Virus record (IMG/VR): IMGVR_UViG_3300031963_005004
Coordinates: 1 to 28,506 of that record
From: a virus
Reading direction: 5' to 3' (one strand)
Length of the DNA stretch: 28,506 nt
How positions within the stretch are numbered: the first letter of the stretch is position 1; the number at the start of each line of letters is the position of its first letter. This document shows positions 23,103-28,506 of this stretch, in pieces. Below the pieces are notes generated by a model, which was not told the origin of the DNA, made no database searches, and worked only from the letters and a program-made list of their open reading frames with translations. A program made the position numbers and the translations under genes.

Positions 23103-23509
23103 TTATTACTCCGCATATCTGCTAATTTTTCAACAGTTCTACCGCCAAAATAAGCTAAGAAAATAATTTGTCCCCATTGACCTAGTAACTGTACGTATGA
23201 TTCTTGTGCGTTATATCCATAAGCACTCATCATTGTAAATACAAAGTATGCTACAAAAATTGCAATAAGGGCCATTGGTCGAATGTTTTTAGACAACCAA
23301 GAATCTGACCCCATGTCAGCTTGCCACCTATTTGATACAGCAGTTTGTTCTATCTCATATAGTTTAGTGTCGTTAGTTAATCTAGCTAACTCACCATCCT
23401 GTGCCATTTTAGCTAAATCAAGTTGTGCTTGTGCTTTAGCTTGCGGATCAGGAATAAGTTTATCTATAAGTTTAGTACCAACATCTAATATTGCAGCTAA
23501 TGGAAACAT
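23099..23509 (-). CDS. Holin-like membrane protein (3TM holin family type)
   Basis: A 136-residue protein with the segment KLIPDPQAKAQAQLDLAKMA at about 17-36, a charged helix, and two clear hydrophobic segments at about 77-97 (RPMALIAIFVAYFVFTMMSA) and 107-122 (WGQIIFLAYFGG). The PDPQAKA motif, the R-P-M-A entry to the membrane segment and the C-terminal WGQ...YFGGRTVEK motif are typical of the holin family used by gene transfer agents and many phages. It directly precedes the M15 endolysin with an ATGA overlap. AGGAAGAG lies upstream of the ATG. Confidence 0.8.
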   Translation of the reverse strand: MFPLAAILDVGTKLIDKLIPDPQAKAQAQLDLAKMAQDGELARLTNDTKLYEIEQTAVSNRWQADMGSDSWLSKNIRPMALIAIFVAYFVFTMMSAYGYNAQESYVQLLGQWGQIIFLAYFGGRTVEKLADMRSNK

Positions 23510-23521
23510 ATACTCTTCCTA

Positions 23522-23977
23522 TTAAAAATATACAACGTAAATATAAATACCATACAATATTAGTATAGCCAAAATAATAAATGCTACAGATAGAACTATA
23601 ACGTCAATCAAATCACTTATTTTTTGTTTGCGAATTAGTGCATTTCGTGCAGCAATTTCTTTATTTCTACGTCTACGGCTAGCAGCTTGTGCTTGAAACT
23701 TTATCCAATCTTCCCAAAGACCGGGGCGACCTGCATATATCATACGTTCACGTAACTCAGTCTCTTGGGCATTAAGCTGCTCAAGAGCCATAAATTCTTC
23801 CATATCCGAACGATCACCATTTTTATTTGTTTTCTTAGTAGCTTTTTCTTGTATTTTTGCTTTATTATCAAAATAATCAAAAACTTTACCACCAATAGCT
23901 GATAGTTCTTTACCGTTGTTTAATGCAGTTTTAATAACTTGAAAAGCTGCATTAGCAGCAGCAAGTTCAGCAATCAT
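23522..23977 (-). CDS. Tail-anchored membrane protein in the lysis region (unknown family)
   Basis: A 151-residue protein with a cytoplasm-like N-terminal part (IAELAAANAAFQVIKTALNN, then GGKVFDYFDNKAKI), a middle helix ending in ERMIYAGRPGLWEDWIKFQA, a basic run RRRR at 101-104, and a single strongly hydrophobic segment at 124-149 at the very C-terminus. I recall close relatives in many podophages and marine myophages, unannotated. The location between a one-segment membrane protein and the holin suggests a role in lysis timing or envelope disruption. C-terminal anchoring is unusual for a spanin. ATGA junction with the upstream gene. Confidence 0.7.
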   Translation of the reverse strand: MIAELAAANAAFQVIKTALNNGKELSAIGGKVFDYFDNKAKIQEKATKKTNKNGDRSDMEEFMALEQLNAQETELRERMIYAGRPGLWEDWIKFQAQAASRRRRNKEIAARNALIRKQKISDLIDVIVLSVAFIILAILILYGIYIYVVYF

Positions 23978-24189
23978 CTGTTATTCCACCACGTTACACA
24001 AACAGTAGAAAGACCAACAATAAATAATAAAGGTTTAGCTATTTTAGAAATCCATTCTAAAACAACAAATGCCCCTTGTGCTGCATGAAAAGCGTTTACT
24101 ACATCTTTAGTATTTTGTGCAACTGTATCAACTTTGTTTTCAACAGCAATAAGTCGCTCATAAATTTCTTTGTGGCTTATTTCAGACAT
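23974..24189 (-). CDS. Small one-segment membrane protein, possible holin/antiholin
   Basis: The start is taken as ATG 24189, which forms a TAATG junction with the stop of the preceding gene; the longer frame to 24207 would lie inside it. The 71-residue protein has an N-terminal coiled-coil helix (HKEIYERLIAVENKVDTVAQ) and one membrane segment at about 50-66 (AKPLLFIVGLSTVCVTW), ending in a short polar tail NNR. This design resembles XhlA-type and other small holin partners. It is the first gene of the lysis set, so it may be the actual holin with the 136-aa protein as partner, or the reverse. Confidence 0.7.
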   Translation of the reverse strand: MSEISHKEIYERLIAVENKVDTVAQNTKDVVNAFHAAQGAFVVLEWISKIAKPLLFIVGLSTVCVTWWNNR

Positions 24190-25706
24190 TATACAGGGTC
24201 TTTCCAATAGTCAAATAACATGTCAGTAACAGTTCCAGTAAAACTTAAACTACGTAAATAAGCATACCACTTATCGGTATTACTACCTAAAGTATAACCT
24301 TTAATAATTAAAAACTGAGACTCTGCATCTTGTAAACTATTACTAGTAGCACCATTTGCTTTATAATATTGTAACAACATATCAGTTACTGTTCCTGTGT
24401 AACCACGTAACTGTAAACTATCATAAATAGAATTTGTAACTGGATAAAAATCCCAACCTGTATTATTGCCAGCATTTACGTTATTATTAGTAACATAAGC
24501 TTCAAATATTGCACCGCCTGTAGCGTTAATGTCTCGGATGGTCAAATAGTTGACACTGTTTGTATCGCTTGAGTCGGATAAAGTAGCTTGCGTTCCCGGC
24601 GTTGTGGATTGAAGAAACTTTTGGTTTGTACCTGCGGTGAGAAGTGCTCCGACTGTATTTGTTGTGCCAGATTTGAGTTGCAACGTGCCGTTAGTCATTG
24701 TCAAGTTGCGAGTTGAACCAAGCGTCAGTGCATCTTGCATTGCCCAAGTGCCGCCAATACCATTGAACCTAATTGGGTTGTCAATAGTTTTTCCGTTAGT
24801 GGTAATAGTTTGTGATGTGGTTGCAACAAAAGTCCATATGTTAGTGCCGCTAGTAACAGTCATACCCGTAGAAAGCACTAAATCACCATAAATTTGCGGC
24901 GCAATGTTAGCAATTGTTGAACCAGAAAACCCAGTGAAATCCAGTGTTCCGTACACACGGTTTCCAGTACCAAGTGAAATAATATCCACACCAGCTTTAA
25001 AATACATATTAACTGCATTTGCAGCAGTTCCGTCAGTGGTAGTAGACCCTCCGGTTATAGTGCGAGTTTGTCCGGCTGTGCCAACCCCGGTGAATTCAAC
25101 CGTCCTTGTTCCGGTCATGGTCAAACCTGTCGATATGGATGTTGTCCAAACCGATGCGTTTAAGCCCGTTATAACCATCTTACCAGTACCAAAAGCCATT
25201 ACCCTAGTGTTAGTATTGGAAGAAGTAAACAAACCACTAGTTAACGTATAGCTTGCCAAATCTAATGTGCCAGCGGTTAGTGTGGTTACACGGGTAGCAC
25301 CAGTAGTTAGTGCACTTCCAAGTTGCCAACTACCACCTACACCGTTAAAGGTAATAGATGCTGAAAGACTAACGCCATTAGTAGTGATTGTGTTGCCAGT
25401 TGTTGTAGCATTAAATGTAATTAAACCTGTAGCATTCCAAACAGTTGCTGCAACTAAAGACATAGAACCACTAATAGTAGGTGTTCCACTTCCAGAAAAT
25501 GTTACTGTACCTGCGGACACTGTAATATCTAAGCAAGTTAATGCTCCAGTTAGTGTAACTGTATACGTACTAGCTTGGTCAAAAAATACAGAATCAGCAG
25601 CAGTGGGAACGGATGCCCCACTAGCTCCGCCAGAAGATGCTGACCAGTTAGTTGTAGATGAAGTATTCCATGTCCCCGTTCCACCAACCCAATATCTGTT
25701 TGCCAT
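24189..25706 (-). CDS. Beta-repeat virion protein, probable tail fibre or surface protein
   Basis: A 505-residue protein starting MANRYWVGGTGTWNTSSTTN, a start shared by many phage surface proteins I recall. The body alternates short strands in solenoid-like repeats with recurring GGSWQLG/GGTWAMQ, ALT-x-G-x-TR and T-x-GTL-x-L units, typical of autotransporter-like beta-helices. The last 80 residues carry a duplicated motif, YTGTVTDMLLQYYK and FTGTVTDMLFDYWK. GAGGAG precedes the ATG. Base composition between about 24530 and 25200 looks more GC-rich than its surroundings. Likely a receptor-interaction or fibre component that was acquired as a module; direct role unproven. Confidence 0.65.
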   Translation of the reverse strand: MANRYWVGGTGTWNTSSTTNWSASSGGASGASVPTAADSVFFDQASTYTVTLTGALTCLDITVSAGTVTFSGSGTPTISGSMSLVAATVWNATGLITFNATTTGNTITTNGVSLSASITFNGVGGSWQLGSALTTGATRVTTLTAGTLDLASYTLTSGLFTSSNTNTRVMAFGTGKMVITGLNASVWTTSISTGLTMTGTRTVEFTGVGTAGQTRTITGGSTTTDGTAANAVNMYFKAGVDIISLGTGNRVYGTLDFTGFSGSTIANIAPQIYGDLVLSTGMTVTSGTNIWTFVATTSQTITTNGKTIDNPIRFNGIGGTWAMQDALTLGSTRNLTMTNGTLQLKSGTTNTVGALLTAGTNQKFLQSTTPGTQATLSDSSDTNSVNYLTIRDINATGGAIFEAYVTNNNVNAGNNTGWDFYPVTNSIYDSLQLRGYTGTVTDMLLQYYKANGATSNSLQDAESQFLIIKGYTLGSNTDKWYAYLRSLSFTGTVTDMLFDYWKDPV

Positions 25707-25708
25707 AA

Positions 25709-25879
25709 TTACTCCTCAACAGACTCGTCAACTACAATGGGGGGATTCTTGACAAAAGCATCCCACTTGTCATATCTAGCTTGCTTCATGGCTTCAATTT
25801 CAACATCAGTCAAGCCGTGATCGTCAGCTAAATGCAAAGCATCTGTAAACCCATTAATAGTAAAATCAATTTTTATCAT
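25709..25879 (-). CDS. Small acidic hypothetical protein (56 aa) after the tail spike
   Basis: A 56-residue frame with ATG 25879 and TAA 25709-25711, filling the space between the spike and the beta-repeat protein. The product starts MIKIDFTINGFTDALHLADD, then GLTDVEIEAMKQARYDKWDA, ending VVDESVEE. Acidic, with a beta start, a helix with a Trp, and a disordered acidic tail. Small acidic proteins next to fibre genes are often fibre-assembly helpers, but I see no family match. The next gene's GAGGAG ribosome site lies over its last codons. Confidence 0.6.
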   Translation of the reverse strand: MIKIDFTINGFTDALHLADDHGLTDVEIEAMKQARYDKWDAFVKNPPIVVDESVEE

Positions 25880-25894
25880 GTACTGCTTTCGTAA

Positions 25895-27547
25895 TTACAC
25901 TTGGTAAGAAAGTTCAATGTACAAGTCTGCGCTGCCACTGGTGTACTTTGAAACTAAAAGTGTTGCCTGTCCTGTGGTTGTTTGCTCAAATAGACTGATG
26001 TAATCAGTTCCAGCAATTGCACGAGTAGTAATGCTACCAGTGGCTGTTGTAATTAACGCAAATGAAACAGCACCAGCCGAACGAAGGTCAGTGGTAGAAT
26101 TTACATTCCAAGGTAGTCCCCGAATAAATGTTTGATTACCAGCAGTCATACCTGTGGTGGTTATGTTTGTAAGAGAGATGGTCACAAATACTCGGTTGCC
26201 AATTCTTGTGTACAAGCCACTGGCAGTACCAATGGTTGCAACATTACCCGCTGATTGGTCATCTGCTAATATTGGGGTAAAAGTTCCAGTTTCGTAATAT
26301 CCTAGCAACTCGCTTACTAATGTTCCAGCAGTTGCTGTTCCGGGGTTTGGAAGAATAAACCCTCCCGGATAAGACCGTGGTGTATTTGCAATTTGAGAGG
26401 TGGCCCTTAATTCAGCAACGTAAGTGCGTTCACCACTGTCTACAAGACCAGTTGTAGTGCTAGACAACGAAGCAAAACCAAAAACAGTGGAGTCTAAACT
26501 TCTGGTCGTTAGATTCATCCCTAAAGTACATGCTTCTGCATAAACTTGGTGAAAACTATTTCCGTTAGAATTCAAAGTGTACAAGGTTGGATTTCCAACA
26601 ACAATGCCTGTTCCACAGCTAGAAACTTCTGGTTGGATAAATCTATTGTCGCTACCTATCCACATTGAGATGCCTTCACCAAACGAAGAAAAAACGCAGT
26701 GGTTAACTTGGTTTAGGTTAGCTCGTTGATTGTCTGTACTACCAATGGTTGTGCCGAGCCAAATACCGCTGTTAGTGTTTGAGCTACCGCCTCCATTAGC
26801 TCGGCAATGGTTGATCTGGTTGTAGTAAGGGCCAGCCACACCAGTGATGCCCTTAATCATAATTGCTGATGTGCGGTAGTTTGCGTTGTTAGTTACGCCA
26901 TCGTTGTACGTAAATGTTCCGCTACCTACGTTGGTAATAATCGCATTGTCAACAACACATGATTGAGCACCTTCTAAAAATATCCCTGCACCAGTGCAGT
27001 TGTTCATGTTGATTCGTGCATTGAAAATCTTTGCATAAAGAACAGAAGTGGTTGGGACAGTTACAGAGGGGCTGGTTGATGTGCGAATGGCAAACCCGTT
27101 TGCTGTTTGCTTAAATGTTGCATTAGCATCAAACTGAAGAATGGTGTTTGGATAAATCTTAATACTGGTTACGGCGTATGTCCCTGCATCCACATACACA
27201 GTTTTACCACTTGTAAAACATGCATCAACGGCGGCTTGAATTGCAAATGTGTCGTCTGCTACCCCATCACCCACAGCATCAAAGTCTTTAACACTCACCC
27301 TATTTAGTATTGCTAAATCTGAAAGAACTACTACTTCACCATTAAGGTAAAGTTTACTTGCATAGAATTGATCCACATTCAAAATTGAATTGTCATCCAT
27401 GTCTAGGTTGGCCAGCATGTTATTTGGGCCAGTACCATCTCGGCTGAGAGTGTTTTCAAATGCGGCTTCGATGAGGTCTGAATTATCATTCAGCGCATCA
27501 ATAGACCCATATCTACTCCCAATAGTGTTCAGTGTTAGTTTTGCCAT
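25895..27547 (-). CDS. Tail spike/fibre with pectate-lyase-like beta-helix
   Basis: A 550-residue first gene of the leftward unit. Residues 1-75 (MAKLTLNTIGSRYGSIDALN, then NNMLANLDMDDNSILN) form a virion-binding N-terminus seen in podophage fibres. From about 84, VKDFDAVGDGVADDTFAIQA is the hallmark of right-handed beta-helix pectate-lyase-like spikes, and helical rungs continue to about 390. From about 405, YYETGTFTPILADDQSAGNV then GLYTRIGNRVFVTISLTNI matches a C-terminal receptor-binding or trimerisation domain found in many fibres. It probably binds or degrades a surface polysaccharide. The ATG has AGGA about 7 nt upstream. No catalytic residues could be assigned with confidence. Confidence 0.85.
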   Translation of the reverse strand: MAKLTLNTIGSRYGSIDALNDNSDLIEAAFENTLSRDGTGPNNMLANLDMDDNSILNVDQFYASKLYLNGEVVVLSDLAILNRVSVKDFDAVGDGVADDTFAIQAAVDACFTSGKTVYVDAGTYAVTSIKIYPNTILQFDANATFKQTANGFAIRTSTSPSVTVPTTSVLYAKIFNARINMNNCTGAGIFLEGAQSCVVDNAIITNVGSGTFTYNDGVTNNANYRTSAIMIKGITGVAGPYYNQINHCRANGGGSSNTNSGIWLGTTIGSTDNQRANLNQVNHCVFSSFGEGISMWIGSDNRFIQPEVSSCGTGIVVGNPTLYTLNSNGNSFHQVYAEACTLGMNLTTRSLDSTVFGFASLSSTTTGLVDSGERTYVAELRATSQIANTPRSYPGGFILPNPGTATAGTLVSELLGYYETGTFTPILADDQSAGNVATIGTASGLYTRIGNRVFVTISLTNITTTGMTAGNQTFIRGLPWNVNSTTDLRSAGAVSFALITTATGSITTRAIAGTDYISLFEQTTTGQATLLVSKYTSGSADLYIELSYQV

Positions 27548-27555
27548 TAATAGTC

Positions 27556-27571
27556 CTAATAAACTTATTAG
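27556..27571. repeat. Inverted repeat next to the tail spike start
   Basis: CTAATAA (27556-27562) and TTATTAG (27565-27571) are perfect inverted arms separated by AC, lying just upstream of the tail spike ATG and next to its ribosome-binding site. It could be a dimeric-protein operator or an mRNA structure controlling the first late gene. Confidence 0.4.
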
Positions 27572-27615
27572 TAATGTACCCGCAAAGGGGTGATAGTTAG
27601 TTAATGAGATGCTTA

Positions 27616-27638
27616 GACCTTATATATATACAAAGGTC
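27616..27638. repeat. Hairpin GACCTT/AAGGTC with AT-only loop
   Basis: GACCTT (27616-27621) pairs with AAGGTC (27633-27638) around an 11-base loop of almost pure TA. It lies in the leader of the leftward unit. No T-tract follows on either strand, so a terminator is unlikely; an operator or a leader RNA structure is more plausible. Confidence 0.4.
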
Positions 27639-27771
27639 ATCATATTGAGTAATTTACGTAAACGCATTTAAACGAGTTTTACGGCGTTTTGTGGCTGTTA
27701 GGCTACTACCCCCTTACCTACCCCCTAAAAAGCTGTTAAAACCCTTTTAAAATCAATTTAAACACGATAGT

Positions 27772-27785
27772 GGTGGGTGGGTGGG
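27772..27785 (+). other. G-quadruplex-capable tract, plus strand
   Basis: GG-T-GGG-T-GGG-T-GGG has single-base loops, the most stable arrangement for a parallel G-quadruplex; the first run has only two G, so either two full tetrads or three with one vacancy could form. Confidence 0.5.
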
Positions 27786-27857
27786 AATCTTTTTAATGAA
27801 ATGTTCTGGAACAGTTAATTATTATGAGATAGTTTTAAGGGTTAGTGCAATATAAAA

Positions 27858-27875
27858 CCAACCCCCCAACCCCCC
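27858..27875 (-). other. G-quadruplex-capable tract, minus strand
   Basis: On the minus strand this reads GGGGGGTTGGGGGGTTGG, i.e. two runs of six G plus a GG. It borders the left edge of the AT-rich region and could form a two-tetrad quadruplex or a barrier for polymerases. Confidence 0.45.
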
Positions 27876-27895
27876 TTTTTGAAATTGAACATGGT

Positions 27896-27943
27896 TATAT
27901 ATTTATATAAGTATATATTTATATAAGAATATAATTATATAAG
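27896..27943. repeat. Three tandem 16-bp AT iterons
   Basis: Two exact copies of TATATATTTATATAAG lie at 27896-27911 and 27912-27927, followed by AATATAATTATATAAG at 27928-27943, which keeps the TATATAAG end. A more degenerate unit follows to 27959. The only regular G marks each 16-bp step. Tandem iterons at the edge of an AT-rich stretch are typical of replication origins. Confidence 0.65.
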
Positions 27944-27974
27944 CATATATTAATATATATACTATAGTATTATA

Positions 27975-28024
27975 TATATATAGTATATTATTACTTTAGT
28001 ATTACATGTATATATAGTATATTA
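27975..28024. repeat. Pair of identical 16-bp AT elements
   Basis: TATATATAGTATATTA occurs at 27975-27990 and again at 28009-28024, 34 bp apart (about three helical turns). It is distinct from the tandem iterons just to the left. It may be a protein-binding site within the origin-like region, although low sequence complexity lowers certainty. Confidence 0.45.
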
Positions 28025-28308
28025 GTATATAACAGTTTATATATTATATATACCCCCATATTATATATTATTAATAGTTAATATATTATATATTATTATA
28101 TATATCAAGTATTTACCTATTATTTATATATTATTACTAGTAATATTATATTGAATATACCTATAATATATTGATAATAATTGAATACATACGTACTACA
28201 CTACTTACCCTCTATATATAGGGGCGTTTTAGGTACGTACTAAGGTACTCATAATGGCTCTTATAGGGTTTCCAGCCTACCCAACTAATCATTAAGTATT
28301 CATTTTAG

Positions 28309-28341
28309 TTGTAAGGTTCGTGTAAGTATTCTGTAGATAAT
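28309..28341 (+). promoter_or_regulatory. Early promoter 1: 18-bp direct-repeat box plus -10
   Basis: TTGTAAGGTTCGTGTAAG at 28309-28326 contains two TGTAAG half-sites 11 bp apart. Nine bases later GATAAT (28336-28341), followed by GG, is the -10 element. No TTGACA-like -35 is found 16-18 bp upstream of the -10; the direct repeats occupy that space. This is the geometry of promoters activated by OmpR/PhoB-family regulators. It points rightward. Confidence 0.65.
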
Positions 28342-28359
28342 GGAGGGCAACCAAGCGGC

Positions 28360-28375
28360 GTTGCAGTAATGCAAC
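28360..28375 (+). ncRNA. GTAA-tetraloop hairpin in early leader 1
   Basis: GTTGCA (28360-28365) and TGCAAC (28370-28375) pair perfectly around GTAA, a GNRA-type tetraloop. It lies in the transcribed leader from promoter 1, preceded by AAGCGG and followed by CAAAT and the next promoter box. It is not followed by a T run, so it is probably not a terminator. It is an RNA structural element, not shown to be a separate RNA gene. Confidence 0.5.
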
Positions 28376-28380
28376 AAATC

Positions 28381-28413
28381 TTGTAAGTTTCGTGTAAGGT
28401 TGACGTGTATAAT
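28381..28413 (+). promoter_or_regulatory. Early promoter 2: same box with consensus -10
   Basis: TTGTAAGTTTCGTGTAAG at 28381-28398 differs from copy 1 at one base. Exactly nine bases later lies TATAAT (28408-28413), followed by GG. The TTGACG at 28400-28405 is only two bases from the -10 and cannot be its -35. Identical geometry to promoter 1 strongly supports function. Confidence 0.75.
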
Positions 28414-28418
28414 GGAAA

Positions 28419-28471
28419 GCATACGATGCAAGGTGTGATCGGACACTAAGCGGGTGTTGTGAAAAGACAAC
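28419..28471 (+). ncRNA. Three-hairpin leader between promoters 2 and 3
   Basis: Downstream of promoter 2, GCAT/ATGC (28419-28429), GTGT/ACAC (28433-28446) and GTTGT/ACAAC (28456-28471) can fold in a row. The last one is preceded by AAGCGG and followed by CAAAT, like the hairpin after promoter 1. Conserved RNA structures right after early promoters could act in antitermination or RNA stability; this is inferred from structure only. Confidence 0.45.
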
Positions 28472-28480
28472 AAATGTTCT

Positions 28481-28506
28481 TTGTAAGTTTCATGTAAGCT
28501 TCGCAT
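28481..28506 (+). promoter_or_regulatory. Early promoter 3 box, cut by the window end
   Basis: TTGTAAGTTTCATGTAAG at 28481-28498 is the third copy (one change from copy 2). Only eight bases remain before the window ends, so the expected -10 at about 28508 cannot be seen. Confidence 0.55.

Larger units (their letters stand above)
27548..28300. other. Large non-coding region with origin-like features
   Basis: No credible gene is present in this 750-bp stretch; the only ATG frames are under 20 codons. From left to right it contains an inverted repeat next to the spike start, a GACCTT/AAGGTC hairpin, G/C-tract clusters at 27709-27725, 27772-27785 and 27858-27875, an almost pure A/T region from about 27893 to 28190 with iterons, and a repeated TACGTACTA element (28190-28198, 28234-28242). 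It lies at the divergence point between leftward late genes and rightward promoters, where a replication origin and regulatory control would be expected. Origin function is inference. Confidence 0.6.

Noticed and set aside
25267-25752. Plus-strand 161-aa open frame opposite the beta-repeat protein
   Set aside because: Val/Pro-rich mirror of a Thr/Gly-rich repeat gene, with no start signal; other plus-strand frames at 24637-25251 are rejected for the same reason.
27893-28190. Possible CRISPR array
   Set aside because: Repeats are adjacent AT iterons without unique spacers of constant length.
28339-28370. ATG frames of 8-9 codons starting in each -10 element
   Set aside because: The ATG is part of the ATAATGG promoter element and lies upstream of the expected transcription start.
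28400-28405. TTGACG as a -35 element
   Set aside because: Only two bases separate it from TATAAT, so it cannot pair with that -10; no other -10 lies 16-18 bp downstream.
28300-28506. Minus-strand 68-aa open frame at the right end
   Set aside because: It runs antisense through the repeated promoter boxes and hairpins, and it is open at the window edge; the repeats explain the sequence better.
1-28506. tRNA, integrase, insertion sequence or lysogeny genes
   Set aside because: None recognised on reading both strands; the content fits a lytic phage, although part of the genome is outside the window.

Overview
This window looks like most of the structural half of a tailed podophage genome (T7-like morphology), with AT-rich DNA and host unknown. 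The basis is a complete head-tail-ejection-lysis gene set in podophage order on the minus strand: tail spike, lysis genes, terminase, portal, scaffold, major capsid, tail tubular proteins A and B, and three internal virion (ejection) proteins. A cobalamin-dependent ribonucleotide reductase and several small protein types that I recall from aquatic podophages suggest a freshwater or marine bacterial host. That is inference; no host marker is visible.

Layout. Positions 1-1635 (+ strand) hold the end of the early/middle transcription unit: the C-terminus of a class II ribonucleotide reductase, an ECF-type sigma factor overlapping it, two tiny unknown proteins, and a DUF3310 protein. A hairpin at 1636-1662 separates this unit from the late genes, which converge on it from the right. 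From 27547 down to 1661 every gene is on the minus strand, tightly packed, with many ATGA or TAATG junctions. In transcription order these are: tail spike, a small protein, a beta-structured virion protein, holin/lysis genes with an M15 endolysin, a cassette of small basic proteins with the terminase small subunit and an HNH-like protein, terminase large subunit, portal, an AT-rich insert gene, scaffold, major capsid, two putative decoration proteins flanked by terminators, tail tube A, two small proteins, tail tube B, a GNAT-like remnant, a gp14-like protein, an 1,799-residue ejection protein carrying a zincin metalloprotease motif, a gp15-sized protein, and a virion lysozyme.

Positions 27548-28506 contain no credible gene. 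They hold G/C-tract clusters, an extremely AT-rich stretch with 16-bp tandem iterons (origin-like), and then three copies of an 18-bp box, TTGTAAG-N4-RTGTAAG. In the first two copies the box lies exactly 9 nt upstream of a KATAATGG -10 element, and each of these units is followed by RNA hairpins. This looks like a set of tandem rightward early promoters. The geometry resembles activator-dependent (PhoB-type) promoters rather than ordinary sigma-70 promoters.

Working model (inference): rightward early genes start at the tandem promoters near 28.3 kb and run, on the circular map, through nucleotide metabolism to the sigma factor near 0.5-1.0 kb. The sigma factor may redirect host RNA polymerase to the leftward late genes. 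No phage RNA polymerase is visible here, but part of the genome is outside the window.
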